Assembly (NCBI GenBank): GCA_024223715.1
Contig: JAAEOA010000408.1
Coordinates: 1-44,918 of the forward strand
Direction of reading: 5' to 3'
DNA length: 44,918 nt
Source: a bacterium
Lineage (GTDB): Bacteria > Krumholzibacteriota > Krumholzibacteriia > LZORAL124-64-63
Shown: in pieces, positions 1 to 8,686 of the stretch
Position numbering within the stretch: the first letter of the stretch is position 1
How the letters are laid out: each line of letters starts with the position of its first letter
Notes under the pieces: generated by a model
Told to the model about the DNA's origin: nothing
The model's input: the letters and a program-made list of their open reading frames with translations, nothing else
The model's database searches: none
Program-made: the position numbers and the translations under genes

Positions 1-1
1 A

Positions 2-103
2 GCACTTGTGCCGTTCAGCAATCCTGGGTTGGTTTCCATTCCCCTGAGTTTCCTTACTCTGGTTGTGGTTTCATTGATGACTCAGAAAAAATCTGACGCG
101 TAA
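2..103 (+). CDS. Sodium/solute symporter (SSS family), C-terminal fragment
   Basis: Only the last 33 codons lie in the window; the gene starts upstream of base 1. The frame ends at TAA 101-103. The visible tail has an Asn-Pro-Gly turn, then a hydrophobic helix (SIPLSFLTLVVVSLM), then a short polar end (TQKKSDA). This is the usual end of ActP/PutP-type SSS symporters, where an NPG/NPA motif precedes the last helix. Such proteins import acetate, proline or other solutes with Na+ across the inner membrane. A strong hairpin follows directly, so the gene ends a transcript. The family call rests on about 30 residues, and the substrate cannot be told. Confidence 0.55.
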   Translation, partial: ALVPFSNPGLVSIPLSFLTLVVVSLMTQKKSDA

Positions 104-118
104 AAGCTGGCATTAGCA

Positions 119-150
119 AAACGGCCCGGGGAATTCCCGGGCCGTTATGT
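119..150 (+). terminator. Rho-independent terminator after the symporter gene
   Basis: ACGGCCCGGG (121-130) and CCCGGGCCGT (136-145) form a perfect 10-bp GC-rich stem around a 5-nt loop. Flanking A and T residues extend it, and a T-rich run (TTATGTTTTC) follows. It starts 16 bases after the symporter stop. Confidence 0.75.
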
Positions 151-448
151 TTTCATACTCACCTGGCACTTCACCATTCCAAAAACTCCGAATGACCCTC
201 ATTTGGCTTTCCCGAATAATTGGTTTCCTCAGAAACCGGATGTGTTTTAGCCAAAGTAACTCCTTGGAATAGTTAAGGGGATAATACCCGCAGATGCTAT
301 CGAGGCCCTTGACCTGAAGGGAATAACCAGAAAATGGGGATCCGGAGACAGCCTCAAGGCAGTCTTTGCCCCTGTCTCATATGGTTGTATTATTTGTGAA
401 GAATTTCAGTTCATCAATTAGCCCTAACCTTCCCAATGGAGGATTTCA
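151..448. other. Intergenic stretch without a recognisable gene
   Basis: I find no convincing coding region between the symporter terminator and the GGAGG ribosome site of the next gene. Two small dyads are visible: GGTTTC/GAAACC with a 4-nt loop at 222-237, and GAGACAG (345-351) with CTGTCTC (372-378), the latter enclosing a second short GGC/GCC pairing. Either could be a leader RNA hairpin or an operator for the downstream gene. Nothing matches a riboswitch class that I recognise. Confidence 0.3.
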
Positions 449-844
449 ATGAAAAAGTTTGCCATCCTGTCCGCTACCCTGCTTTTCGTTCTGATTAACA
501 TCATGCCTGCGGTAGCTCAGACTCAAAACAAAAAAACTATGCAAATGTACCACGTCGCCGTTGTCAAAAAAATGCCCCAAGTGGAAATCGCAGAATGACC
601 CTGAGGCCATGGATGCCCGTATAAAAATTGTGGAGAACATCAAAGCAGCTGCCCAAACGGGCTTGGTCGTTACCGCGGGACTGGTCAACGATGAAACCGA
701 CGCAGAATTTATCATTATTTTTAACATAAAAACAAATACGACGCCCTTGAACTGATGAACAAATCTGAAAACATTAAAAATGGTCTGTATAAAGCAGAAG
801 TATATTCAATGTTTGCACCGGTCGGACTGGTCATCGATAAATAG
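449..844 (+). pseudogene. Small secreted protein of unknown function, reading frame broken twice
   Basis: A strong GGAGG lies 6 bases before ATG 449. The first frame encodes a clear signal peptide (MKKFAILSATLLFVL..., ending near AVAQ) and stops at 596-598 if read straight. Sense continues in the +1 frame after the A7 run at 566-572, then returns to the original frame in the A-rich stretch 726-736, ending at TAG 842-844. The two shifts cancel: 396 bases is exactly 132 codons. Stitched, it gives about 131 residues: signal peptide, a charged segment (NDPEAMDARIKIVENIKAA) and a C-terminal segment ending in GLVIDK. I do not recognise the family. It could be two homopolymer sequencing or assembly errors, a real pseudogene, or slippage-dependent expression. 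A strong terminator follows. Confidence 0.6.
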
Positions 845-861
845 CTGTTTGGATTTTCGAT

Positions 862-897
862 AAAAAAAGCCAGCCCTTTAATGGGGCTGGCTTTTTT
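862..897. terminator. Bidirectional rho-independent terminator
   Basis: A7 plus GCCAGCCC on the left pairs with GGGCTGGC plus T6 on the right around a short loop (stem about 870-891). With an A-run before and a T-run after, it can end both the plus-strand gene finishing at 844 and the minus-strand gene finishing at 919. Confidence 0.8.
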
Positions 898-918
898 GTT
901 GAAATATTCAAGTCAGAA

Positions 919-1512
919 CTAAAGACCAAATCCAACCCGGAACTCCAGCCATTGCTGGGCTTCAACATCTCCGGATTCAAAAACATAATTATACCGAACA
1001 CTGATATGCCCGACCAATGAATCCCAAGGCAAGTGGTAGCCAAATTCAGGAGCCAGAGCCATGTGCCAATTGTCGTCTTCAAGGGCATAAAGGCCCAATG
1101 ATGTTCTTTTCTCCAGCCAAACCATTCCACCATTCAGTCCGGCATACATCCATCCGCTGCGCCGGCTGTAAGTACCAAAATTATGGTAAACAGCTCCATA
1201 CAAAGGAATGGTATTGATATATTTTCCGTGGTTTCCGGTAGCCTGAATGTTATCCAGAAAAACCGTTTCGTTCTTATTGTCCGCAAGCACATTGTACCCG
1301 GCGTTAAAACCCCAGGACATTTCCGTACTCACCCGATTGCGGTACTCCAAGCTGAAGCCACGAGCATGAAAACCAGGAACAAAGTCGCCTGTATCTCCCA
1401 AACCAATAGTACTGCTCCAGGACATGCCAAAACTATTCTCTCCGGCATTTGCCAGAGGCGCTACCAAACTGCAAGCCAGCAGGAGCAGCATAATACTGAT
1501 GAATCTTTTCAT
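919..1512 (-). CDS. Probable outer-membrane beta-barrel protein
   Basis: 197 residues. The start at 1512 gives a textbook signal peptide (MKRFISIMLLLLACSLVAP, cleavage near ANA-GE), and AGGAG sits 8 bases upstream. The upstream extension to 1632 overlaps the neighbouring gene and is rejected. The mature part is rich in aromatic-glycine alternation (GFHARGFSLEYR, GAVYHNFGTYSR, GHISVRYNYVF) and ends in a short strand (EFRVGFGL), as expected of an 8-stranded barrel. I cannot name the family. The lipoprotein gene just upstream ends 13 bases before this start, so the two are probably cotranscribed and both act at the cell envelope. Confidence 0.65.
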   Translation of the reverse strand: MKRFISIMLLLLACSLVAPLANAGENSFGMSWSSTIGLGDTGDFVPGFHARGFSLEYRNRVSTEMSWGFNAGYNVLADNKNETVFLDNIQATGNHGKYINTIPLYGAVYHNFGTYSRRSGWMYAGLNGGMVWLEKRTSLGLYALEDDNWHMALAPEFGYHLPWDSLVGHISVRYNYVFESGDVEAQQWLEFRVGFGL

Positions 1513-1525
1513 AATGAGCTCCTTT

Positions 1526-2185
1526 CTACCGGGCATCAGCCTGGATATAAGTGGATTGGGAGAAGCACTGATCAATGCCGTTGGTAATAGCCTGATTCGT
1601 GGGAACACTTCCTTCACCACTGAGAGCACCATTTATTCCTGCTACCCACAATACAGGAAATTCGTAGTCGGGATCATCTTCCGGGATATCTCGCCAGTCG
1701 GTCATGGTCCAGACAACAGTTCCCTGAGTGTATTTGTAATAACCCTGGGAAGGATAACCCCAGCCATAGCCAGGATAGCCCCAATAACCACCATAATAAA
1801 TCACACTGAGCCAGGCATCACTCTGAACAGCACCAACACTGACCACCACATCGGGGCTTACTGGCAGTTGGCCATCAACTTCTTCGACCCGAATGAATCC
1901 CAGGGCGTCCATCTGTGAGGCAATATTCTCAAGAATAAGGTCATCAAAACTGCGGTCCAGGGGCATGGAAGAGTTGTCATCCGGATCAATAAGAGCCACA
2001 ACAGTATCTTTCATGGCCCAGGTCGTCAGGCCATCGTAGTTACCTTCGGGATTACTAATAGTAATGGCCAGTCCGACATCTCCCAGATCTGTCGGCTCGC
2101 CGGGGTAACAAGCAGCCAGCAGCAGCGCCAGGGCCAGACTACCCCCCAGGACTATCAGAAGGCGCATTCTCGATTGGTTTTGCAT
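1526..2185 (-). CDS. DUF4136-like lipoprotein
   Basis: 219 residues with a lipoprotein signal peptide ending in the lipobox LLAAC (lipid Cys about residue 26). ATG 2185 has GGAG 6 bases upstream, so it is preferred to the internal Met 7. The middle contains a Tyr/Gly/Trp-rich loop (YYGGYWGYPGYGWGYP), typical of DUF4136 lipoproteins, followed by a beta-rich region (GTVVWTMTDW) and a C-terminal helix. The function of DUF4136 is unknown. It is the first gene of a two-gene unit with the downstream barrel protein. The family assignment comes from overall pattern, not from a search. Confidence 0.65.
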   Translation of the reverse strand: MQNQSRMRLLIVLGGSLALALLLAACYPGEPTDLGDVGLAITISNPEGNYDGLTTWAMKDTVVALIDPDDNSSMPLDRSFDDLILENIASQMDALGFIRVEEVDGQLPVSPDVVVSVGAVQSDAWLSVIYYGGYWGYPGYGWGYPSQGYYKYTQGTVVWTMTDWRDIPEDDPDYEFPVLWVAGINGALSGEGSVPTNQAITNGIDQCFSQSTYIQADAR

Positions 2186-2377
2186 TATTTCTCCATTGTT
2201 GGGATACGGTTTTAATTCCCTTATAAACTAAGTCCAAAGTGATTTTTTTTCAATATCCTACTGTTTGGAACTTTTCATACTCACCAACCAAAAAAGTCAG
2301 GAATTATTTCCAATGAAGCATTGTCGATGACCCTGTGTTGGTATATTTTAGTCGCAACTCAAACTAAGGAGATGTTC

Positions 2378-3520
2378 GTGTCCAGAAGCTATGCCCTTTC
2401 TTTGTTATTTGTGTTTTTTTCTGCGGTTTTCCTTCATCAGAATGCCCCGGCTGAAGAGATTTCTCCCAGCAATGAAAACGCCATCCCAGAAGACACCCGC
2501 TCCCGACGCAAACGACTCGATGATCTTTTAGCTGATCTGGCCAACACTCCTGGGCACTTACAGTTCAATGGAGGCCTGACCACTGTTGGCCAATACCTCG
2601 TCCACGATGGCCACAATGAAGCTGCCGGAACCGGCTCGATCGACATATATGCCCACACCAGCTACGGCCCTGGAACCATGCTCTTTTTCGCCTTTGAATC
2701 AGGGTCAGGAATCGGGGTGGACGATGCCCTCTCCCTTTCCTCTCCCCTCAACGGTGATGCGGTAGTCACCCGCAGTTCCGAAGGCATGGACCTTCTGGTT
2801 CTGAACGAAGCCTGGGCGGAATTTACCGCCCTCAATGAAGCTGTGACTCTTACTGTGGGGAAAATCGATCTCACTAATTATTTTGATATCAATCGTCTGG
2901 CCAACGATGAAACCTCCCAGTTTTTATCCGGGGCTTTTATTAACAACGCTGCTTTTTTGGCACCCGACCCGGGACCTGGGATTCGGGCTCGAACAGTTCT
3001 ATTTGATTGGTTTTCCGCCCAAGTGGGTGTAATCAGCTCCAGCCCGGACGGCGGGACCCGCTTTCGTGACGCTTTTCCCATTGGTGAACTGGGCATGCAG
3101 TTTTTACCCAATTCCCACCTGGCCGGCAACATTAGAGCATATCTATATGCCCCGGCCCACACTGAAGGTGCAACCGGCTGGGGCCTCAGTCTAGATCAGA
3201 ACCTCACAACTCGAAGCGCAATGTTTGCGCGTTGGGGCCAAAACTCCGGCCGCCTGGCTCAGGAAAACAATCTGGAATCTGCCTGGAGTGCCGGGTTTCA
3301 GCAGAAAGCATCTCTGAAGAGTAAAGAACTGATTCTGGGTCTGGCGTACGGCCAAACTCAGGAAGAAACCGGAGCCAAAGAAAAAAACTTCGAAATTTAC
3401 TCGTCGTGGCAATACAATGAGTGGACTTTCATTTCCCCTTTCGTTCAATGGGTTCACAATTTGGAACGCATGAATCAGGGGGCAACAGTAGCCGGCATGC
3501 GAGTGCAATTTTTCTTTTAG
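2378..3520 (+). CDS. OprB-family carbohydrate-selective porin
   Basis: 380 residues from GTG 2378, chosen because AAGGAG (2366-2371) lies 6 bases before it and would directly abut the ATG at 2372. The N-terminus is a signal peptide (SYALSLLFVFFSAVF). Residues 50-380 look like an OprB barrel: an early segment on amphipathic strands, the conserved TVGKIDLTNYFDINRLANDE region where OprB proteins carry a G-K-hydrophobic-D motif, a DPGPGIRA turn, then many strands ending in the terminal aromatic GMRVQFFF. OprB porins let sugars and other small solutes across the outer membrane. A GTG-started cation transporter follows after 36 bases. Confidence 0.75.
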   Translation: MSRSYALSLLFVFFSAVFLHQNAPAEEISPSNENAIPEDTRSRRKRLDDLLADLANTPGHLQFNGGLTTVGQYLVHDGHNEAAGTGSIDIYAHTSYGPGTMLFFAFESGSGIGVDDALSLSSPLNGDAVVTRSSEGMDLLVLNEAWAEFTALNEAVTLTVGKIDLTNYFDINRLANDETSQFLSGAFINNAAFLAPDPGPGIRARTVLFDWFSAQVGVISSSPDGGTRFRDAFPIGELGMQFLPNSHLAGNIRAYLYAPAHTEGATGWGLSLDQNLTTRSAMFARWGQNSGRLAQENNLESAWSAGFQQKASLKSKELILGLAYGQTQEETGAKEKNFEIYSSWQYNEWTFISPFVQWVHNLERMNQGATVAGMRVQFFF

Positions 3521-3556
3521 TACCAAATTCGGTCTGGATATTTACAGGAGAACACC

Positions 3557-4471
3557 GTGGCTCATTCGGAATCAAAAAAAGTCATTTTTGCCGCTCTTAT
3601 TGGCAACGCCCTCATTTCAGCCACCAAACTTGTGGCTGCATCCATTACCGGCAGTAGCGCCATGCTCAGTGAGGGCATTCACTCTATTGTCGATACCGGC
3701 AATCAGGGTCTGCTTCTTCTGGGTTTAAAAAAAGCAGCCAAGCCTGCCGACAAGGAACACCCTTTCGGCTACGGAAAAGAAGTATATTTCTGGTCCTTTG
3801 TGGTGGCCATTCTCATTTTTGCCGTGGGTGCAGGAGTTTCCATTTATGAAGGAATTCGCCACCTGCAGCACCCGGAACCCATTCACAATGTTCACCTCAC
3901 ATACCTGGTGCTGGCGCTCTCTTTTCTTTTTGAAGGAGCCGCCTGGTTCCTTGCTTATAAAGAATTTAAGCGCATCAAAGGAGCTCGCACCTTCATGCAG
4001 GAAGTGCGGCGCAGCAAAGACCCCTCGGCCTTTGTGGTTCTGTTTGAAGATTCCGCAGCCATGGCCGGTATTCTCGTGGCATTCCTGGGAATCTGGCTCG
4101 GGCAGGTTACTGGTTTGTTATGGCTCGATGGAGCAGCCTCGGTGGTCATTGGTCTCATCCTGGGCCTGACGGCCTGGCTGCTGGCTGTGGAAACCAAAGA
4201 TTTGCTCATCGGCGAAAGTGCGGTGCCCGAAGTTGTTGCCAGTGTTAAGAATCTGGCTTCTGAAGTTACCGAAGTGGAACACGTGAATGAAGTTCTCACC
4301 CTGCACATGGGACCCGAATATGTCCTTGTGAATTTGAGTTTGGATTTCAGGGATGACTGTTCTGCGGTTGACGTGGAAAAGGCCATTGCCCTGTTGGACC
4401 AGCGCATTAAGCTGAATTACCCTCTGGTGAAGAAGGTCTTTGTGGAAGCTGAAAGCCGGTTTGATCGTTGA
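3557..4471 (+). CDS. Cation diffusion facilitator (CDF) family transporter
   Basis: 304 residues from GTG 3557, with AGGAGA upstream. The first helices carry a CDF metal site (SEGIHSIVDTGNQ: His42, Asp46), then the HPFGYGKEVYFWSF loop typical of the ZnT9/SLC30A9-like branch. A second acidic site FEDSAAMAG (Glu164/Asp165) lies in a later helix. About six membrane segments span residues 10-210. A soluble C-terminal domain (about 215-304) contains the EHVNEVLTLHMGPEYVLVNL strand typical of the CDF cytoplasmic domain. CDF proteins export divalent metals (Zn, Fe, Mn, Co) in exchange for protons; the metal cannot be read from the sequence. It converges on a Ca2+ exchanger gene. Confidence 0.88.
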   Translation: MAHSESKKVIFAALIGNALISATKLVAASITGSSAMLSEGIHSIVDTGNQGLLLLGLKKAAKPADKEHPFGYGKEVYFWSFVVAILIFAVGAGVSIYEGIRHLQHPEPIHNVHLTYLVLALSFLFEGAAWFLAYKEFKRIKGARTFMQEVRRSKDPSAFVVLFEDSAAMAGILVAFLGIWLGQVTGLLWLDGAASVVIGLILGLTAWLLAVETKDLLIGESAVPEVVASVKNLASEVTEVEHVNEVLTLHMGPEYVLVNLSLDFRDDCSAVDVEKAIALLDQRIKLNYPLVKKVFVEAESRFDR

Positions 4472-4488
4472 AAATGATGACGCCGTGT

Positions 4489-5508
4489 TTATTGAGAAGG
4501 CGTTTGCTGGATAAAATCAAACACCCAGCGCAGAAGGGCAATCAGAACTAAAATTCCGCCCTCCAGCCGGGAAATTTTCCAACCGGTTTTCATAAAATAC
4601 AGGACAAGAAAGACCATACCGCAAAGAGCAAAAAGTGATATTCTTGCCGCTTCATTAATGGCCATTTCCTGCATTATTCCCGCAGCCCCAAGAACTCCCA
4701 GTAAATTAAAAATATCGCTGCCAATAAGATTGCCCGCGCTGATCTCGAAACGACCTTTAAGTACACCGGCAAGGCTGGTGGCAAATTCTGGAGCCGAGGT
4801 TCCTGCAGCCACAATGGTTACAGCAATAACCCAGTCACTAACGCCCATGCTGCGAGCCAGAGCGGTGGCCGACTCCACCATAACAAAAGCCCCCACCACA
4901 ATACCCAACAGCCCCAGAATCAGAAAAATGACGTCATGAACCATTGTTTTGGCTATTTCTTCGTCATTCTCATCGGAATTGGCCTCCTCATCGTGACGGT
5001 TCTTGAAGAGATAAACCAGGTAGATAATAAGCAGGGTAAAAAGCAGGAGGCCATCGCCACGGGTCAGTTTGAGATCAATCCCCACCAGCAGCAGAATCAG
5101 GACTGTAGATGCCCCCAAAACCAAACCATCGCGCTGCAGAAGCTGACGGGAGGTGGGAATGGCGCTAACCAGAGCACAGCCACCAAGAATAAAACCCAGA
5201 TTAAAAATATTCGAACCCACAATATTGCCAACGGAAATGTCGCCATGACCCTGGAAGGCCGAATACAGAGTGACGGCAAATTCTGGCGCCGAAGTTCCAA
5301 AAGCAACCACCGTCAAACCAATGATTAATTCTGATACACCCAAGCGTTTGGCTATACGACCGGCGGCCTCCACCATGCTGCTGGCTCCAAAGCCCACAGC
5401 CAGAATGGAGACCAAAACCACCGCAATGTTCCCAAGCCGGGGGAATTCATCGAATGCAAACAGTTCGCCCAAAATATTCCTGTCTATTTTTTTAACATCG
5501 AAGGTCAA
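4489..5508 (-). CDS. Sodium/calcium exchanger (CaCA family, YrbG-like)
   Basis: 339 residues in two inverted halves, each with the alpha-repeat signature: GTSAPEF (71-77) with GNIVGSNIFN (94-103), and GTSAPEF (236-242) with GNLIGSDIFN (259-268). The Glu in each GTSAPEF and the Asn/Asp in each GS(N/D)IFN are the cation ligands of this family. A charged loop rich in Asp/Glu (about 172-186) separates the halves. The protein exchanges Na+ for Ca2+ across the inner membrane. The start is TTG 5508 with AAAGG 4 bases upstream; the first internal Met would delete the first helix. It converges with the CDF gene, 17 bases apart. Confidence 0.9.
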   Translation of the reverse strand: MTFDVKKIDRNILGELFAFDEFPRLGNIAVVLVSILAVGFGASSMVEAAGRIAKRLGVSELIIGLTVVAFGTSAPEFAVTLYSAFQGHGDISVGNIVGSNIFNLGFILGGCALVSAIPTSRQLLQRDGLVLGASTVLILLLVGIDLKLTRGDGLLLFTLLIIYLVYLFKNRHDEEANSDENDEEIAKTMVHDVIFLILGLLGIVVGAFVMVESATALARSMGVSDWVIAVTIVAAGTSAPEFATSLAGVLKGRFEISAGNLIGSDIFNLLGVLGAAGIMQEMAINEAARISLFALCGMVFLVLYFMKTGWKISRLEGGILVLIALLRWVFDFIQQTPSQ

Positions 5509-5601
5509 TAACCTTTGAAGGAAACTTCTCTGGTGTTAGATTACACTCTGACGGCAAAAATGCACGTTTCATTTGGGCACAAACAAAAATTTGAGGACAA
5601 A

Positions 5602-6186
5602 ATGCGTTACACAACCGATATCGTTGTCATTGACCTGGAAGCCACTTGCCCCGCCGAAGATCAGGGGAACAACTCGGTAGAACGCAGCAGCATCATCGAG
5701 ATTGGGGCCGTTCGCCTGGATCGACGCAGCCTCGAAGTGGTTAGTACCTTCAACGAGCTGGTCCGGCCGGAACGCTTTCCCATTGTGCCCTTTATTACCG
5801 AAATTACTAACATCAGTCCTGAAATGGTGGCCGAGAAAGAAACCTTTTCAAAAGTTGGCCAGCGTTTTCTGGAATGGTATGGCCCACGCAACAAAGCCAT
5901 CATCGCTGCTTTTGGGGCTTATTACGACATTCCCCTTTTGCGCAAGGAATGCAACGAGTACAACCTCGATTATCGCACCCATATTGCCGGTGGTGCTTTT
6001 GACCTGCGAGCTGTGGCCACCGTCTGGCTGGCTGCCAACGGACACCGTACCAGCGGGTTGAATTTAGCATCAATATTAAAAAAAATGGATATTGGGGACC
6101 GTTTCACTGCCCACCGGGCGGTTGAAGACGCCAAAGCGGCCGCGGCTGTTTTGCAGGTTTTTCATTTGGGCAGGGCCTTGGATTAA
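5602..6186 (+). CDS. DEDDh 3'-5' exonuclease (ERI-1/KapD-like)
   Basis: 194 residues from ATG 5602, which has GAGG 6 bases upstream; the longer frame from 5515 has no ribosome site. The three exonuclease motifs are complete: ExoI DLEAT (Asp11, Glu13), ExoII FGAYYDIPLL (Asp109) and ExoIII HRAVEDAKAAA (His171, Asp176), giving the DEDDh catalytic set that binds two metal ions and trims 3' ends of RNA or DNA. The DLEATC start and FITEITNIS segment resemble the ERI-1/KapD inhibitor-of-sporulation branch. It is divergent from the Ca2+ exchanger, with about 93 bases between the starts. The physiological substrate is unknown. Confidence 0.85.
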   Translation: MRYTTDIVVIDLEATCPAEDQGNNSVERSSIIEIGAVRLDRRSLEVVSTFNELVRPERFPIVPFITEITNISPEMVAEKETFSKVGQRFLEWYGPRNKAIIAAFGAYYDIPLLRKECNEYNLDYRTHIAGGAFDLRAVATVWLAANGHRTSGLNLASILKKMDIGDRFTAHRAVEDAKAAAAVLQVFHLGRALD

Positions 6187-6256
6187 GTTCCCTCTTGAAT
6201 CCCCTCCGAATTTCTACCATTCTTCGGTCACCCGCTAGCGTTTGCCCCCAAACAGG

Positions 6257-6301
6257 ATGAATCCTCATTTTCAGGGTTTTCCTCGTACTGTGGGGATTCA
6301 T
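6257..6301 (+). repeat. Inverted repeat in the transketolase leader
   Basis: ATGAATCC (6257-6264) and GGATTCAT (6294-6301) are perfect 8-bp arms 29 bases apart, ending about 8 bases before the AGAGGAG ribosome site. It could fold as a leader hairpin or be an operator. No T-run follows, so it is not a terminator. Confidence 0.35.
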
Positions 6302-6320
6302 GATTTGAGAGGAGCTGCCC

Positions 6321-8666
6321 GTGCCCGATTCCAATCAGCTGTTCCAGGCCCAGAAATCCAATTTTGCCCACTGGGAAATCCTAAAAGATGTGGTCGACCA
6401 GCAAATCGACTTAATGCTCAATTACCGCCAGAGCGGGCACCCCGGGGGAAGCCGATCCAAGGCTCATTACATGATCAGCCTGATGCTGAGCGGGGCCATG
6501 CGCTGGGACATCCGTCATCCTGAAAAACGTTTCGCCGACCGTTTCGTTTTGGTGGCCGGACACACAGTACCTCTCATTTACTCCATTTTGAGCACTTTCA
6601 ATGAAGCCATGCACCTGATGCATGAAAAAACCGGTGACGACAAATACCTTATTAATGGTGGCGAAGAACGCACTATGACCTGGAAGGACCTGCTCGGTTT
6701 TCGCAACGTTGGCGGCTTGCCAGGCCATGCGGAAATGGCCGAAAAGAACCTCTTCTGCAAATTCAATACCGGGCCCAGTGGCCACGGTGCTCCTGTTGCA
6801 GCCGGGGAAGCCATGGCTTTGAAACGGGCCGGCGCGGGCGAAGTAAAAGTTTTTGGTATTGAAGGCGAAGGCGGCCACAGCGCCGGTTGCTGGCATGAGA
6901 CCAAAAACTCGGCTTACGGCCTGGGTCTGGACAACCTGCACATGATTATTGACTGGAACGATTTCGGCATCGACCCCCATAGCTACAGCAGCATCATTCA
7001 CGGCAGCCCCCGGGACTGGTTCACCGGTTACGGCTGGGATGTCTTCGAAGCCAAAGACGGCAGCGACTGGGACGACGTCACTCTGGCATTGCTGGAAATG
7101 TCTCATGGTGAAAATACACCCATGAGACCGGGCATGATGTTTGGCAAAACAATCAAAGGCCGTGGCTACCACACAACCGGTTTCGACAGCCACGGAGCAG
7201 CCAACCCCCGCAACGGCGACAAATTCTGGCAGGGCCGGGCTGACTTTACAGCCAAATACGGATCTCAGTGGGTGGGTAAGGACAACCCCGCTCCCAACGA
7301 TGCAGAAGAAATGAGTCAACAGTTTGCCGACAATCTGAACGTGGCTCTCGATGTTCTGCGTGGCAACGACGATCTTGTGGAATATCTGGCCAACCGTCTG
7401 GTGGAATTGGGTGACAGCGTGCCTGAGAACATTGAAAGTTTCAGCCTGCCTGTCAGTAAAAACCCATTAAATGACGACTCCCTGTTCGACATTGACAGCT
7501 ATCCAGAAGAAATGTGGGCCGCTCCCGGCACAAAAGCCCCCAACCGGGCCGCATTTGCCAAATGGGGTAGCTACATCAACAGCTATTGCCTGAAAAACTA
7601 TGGTCGCCCCCTGTTTATGGTCTGCTCTGCCGATTTGGCCGGATCGACCAATATTTCAGGTTTTGGAAAAGACTTCGGCGATATGAAAAACACCGGGTGG
7701 TACAACCGGGAAACCAATCCCGATGGTGTGATTCTCCCCCAGGCCATTACCGAATTTGCCAACGCCGGTATTATGGTGGGTGCTTCTTCTGTGAACATGT
7801 CCGACAAACCTGAAGAAGAGTTTAATGGTTTTTATACTGCCAGCAGTACCTACGGAGCTTTCAGCTATCTGAAGTACGGAGCCATGCGCCTGTACAGTCA
7901 GCTGGCTCAGGACTGCGAACTGCAACTGGGGAAAACCATCTGGGTAGCTGGTCACAACGGCCCGGAAACGGCCGAAGACAGCCGCACTCACTTTGGTATT
8001 TTCAGTCCGGCCAATACGCAATTGTTCCCCGATGGCACGGTTATCAACATCTGCCCCTGGGAATACAATGAAGTGCCCGTCATGTTGGCAGCGGCCATGA
8101 AAACCGATTCGCCCATCATTGCCCTGCAATTGACCCGTCCGGGTGTAACAATTCCCAACCGTGAAAAACTGGGCCTTGGGTCCCATCTGGAAGCGGCCAA
8201 AGGTGCTTACATTTTGCGCGACTACAAAGAAGACTGTCCTCAGCAGGGTTGCATTATGGTTCAGGGAACCATGAGTACTTACAATTTAATTGAGGCCCTG
8301 CCTGCCATTGACGCAGCGGGAATCAATGTGAAAATTGTGGCCGTGCCCAGTGTGCAACTTTTCGATCTGCAGGACGCTGAGTATCAGGACAAGGTCATCA
8401 CCCCGGGTGATAAACTGAACAGCACTTTCGTTACCAACATGTCACGGCGCACCATGGTCGACTGGAGCTTCAATCCGCTGGCCAACCAGTACGCCATGAG
8501 CAGCGACTGGGATGACCAATGGCGGCCCGGTGGCAGCGGTGACCAGGTCTGCGAAAGCGCCGGCATTGATCCGGTTTCATTAACCAAAGGTGTGGTCGCT
8601 TTTGCAGAAGACTTCAGTAAACGCATGGAGGAACTCGACACCATGATGAAAGGTGCCCGCGGTTAA
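6321..8666 (+). CDS. Transketolase-family thiamine diphosphate enzyme
   Basis: 781 residues from GTG 6321, with GAGGAG about 8 bases upstream. Transketolase landmarks appear in order: SGHPGGS (38-44, catalytic-site His40), GPSGHG (151-156), a ThDP/Mg site GEGGHSAG (182-189) running to the metal-side Asn213 in NDFGID, then a pyrimidine-binding half with GHNGPETAEDSRTH and a C-terminal transketolase domain. The length exceeds the usual 620-670 of transketolase and is below the 880-890 of homodimeric pyruvate dehydrogenase E1. The usual GDG is GEG here, so the metal-binding Asp is replaced by Glu. It probably moves two-carbon units in the pentose phosphate pathway, but an E1-like dehydrogenase role cannot be excluded. 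A terminator follows. Confidence 0.8.
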   Translation: MPDSNQLFQAQKSNFAHWEILKDVVDQQIDLMLNYRQSGHPGGSRSKAHYMISLMLSGAMRWDIRHPEKRFADRFVLVAGHTVPLIYSILSTFNEAMHLMHEKTGDDKYLINGGEERTMTWKDLLGFRNVGGLPGHAEMAEKNLFCKFNTGPSGHGAPVAAGEAMALKRAGAGEVKVFGIEGEGGHSAGCWHETKNSAYGLGLDNLHMIIDWNDFGIDPHSYSSIIHGSPRDWFTGYGWDVFEAKDGSDWDDVTLALLEMSHGENTPMRPGMMFGKTIKGRGYHTTGFDSHGAANPRNGDKFWQGRADFTAKYGSQWVGKDNPAPNDAEEMSQQFADNLNVALDVLRGNDDLVEYLANRLVELGDSVPENIESFSLPVSKNPLNDDSLFDIDSYPEEMWAAPGTKAPNRAAFAKWGSYINSYCLKNYGRPLFMVCSADLAGSTNISGFGKDFGDMKNTGWYNRETNPDGVILPQAITEFANAGIMVGASSVNMSDKPEEEFNGFYTASSTYGAFSYLKYGAMRLYSQLAQDCELQLGKTIWVAGHNGPETAEDSRTHFGIFSPANTQLFPDGTVINICPWEYNEVPVMLAAAMKTDSPIIALQLTRPGVTIPNREKLGLGSHLEAAKGAYILRDYKEDCPQQGCIMVQGTMSTYNLIEALPAIDAAGINVKIVAVPSVQLFDLQDAEYQDKVITPGDKLNSTFVTNMSRRTMVDWSFNPLANQYAMSSDWDDQWRPGGSGDQVCESAGIDPVSLTKGVVAFAEDFSKRMEELDTMMKGARG

Positions 8667-8686
8667 TTCAGTTCGCATCCAGAGTT

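Noticed and set aside
163..180. TGGCACTT upstream of the broken secreted gene looked like a second sigma-54 -24 box.
   Set aside because: No GC pair occurs at the required spacing downstream.
4472..4503. A GACGCC/GGCGTT pairing between the convergent CDF and exchanger genes as a terminator.
   Set aside because: The stem is short with a G-T pair, has a 13-base loop, and lies partly in the exchanger coding end; too weak to call.
6411..7319. A 302-codon antisense frame inside the transketolase-family gene.
   Set aside because: It lacks domain features and a ribosome site and mirrors codon bias of the sense gene.
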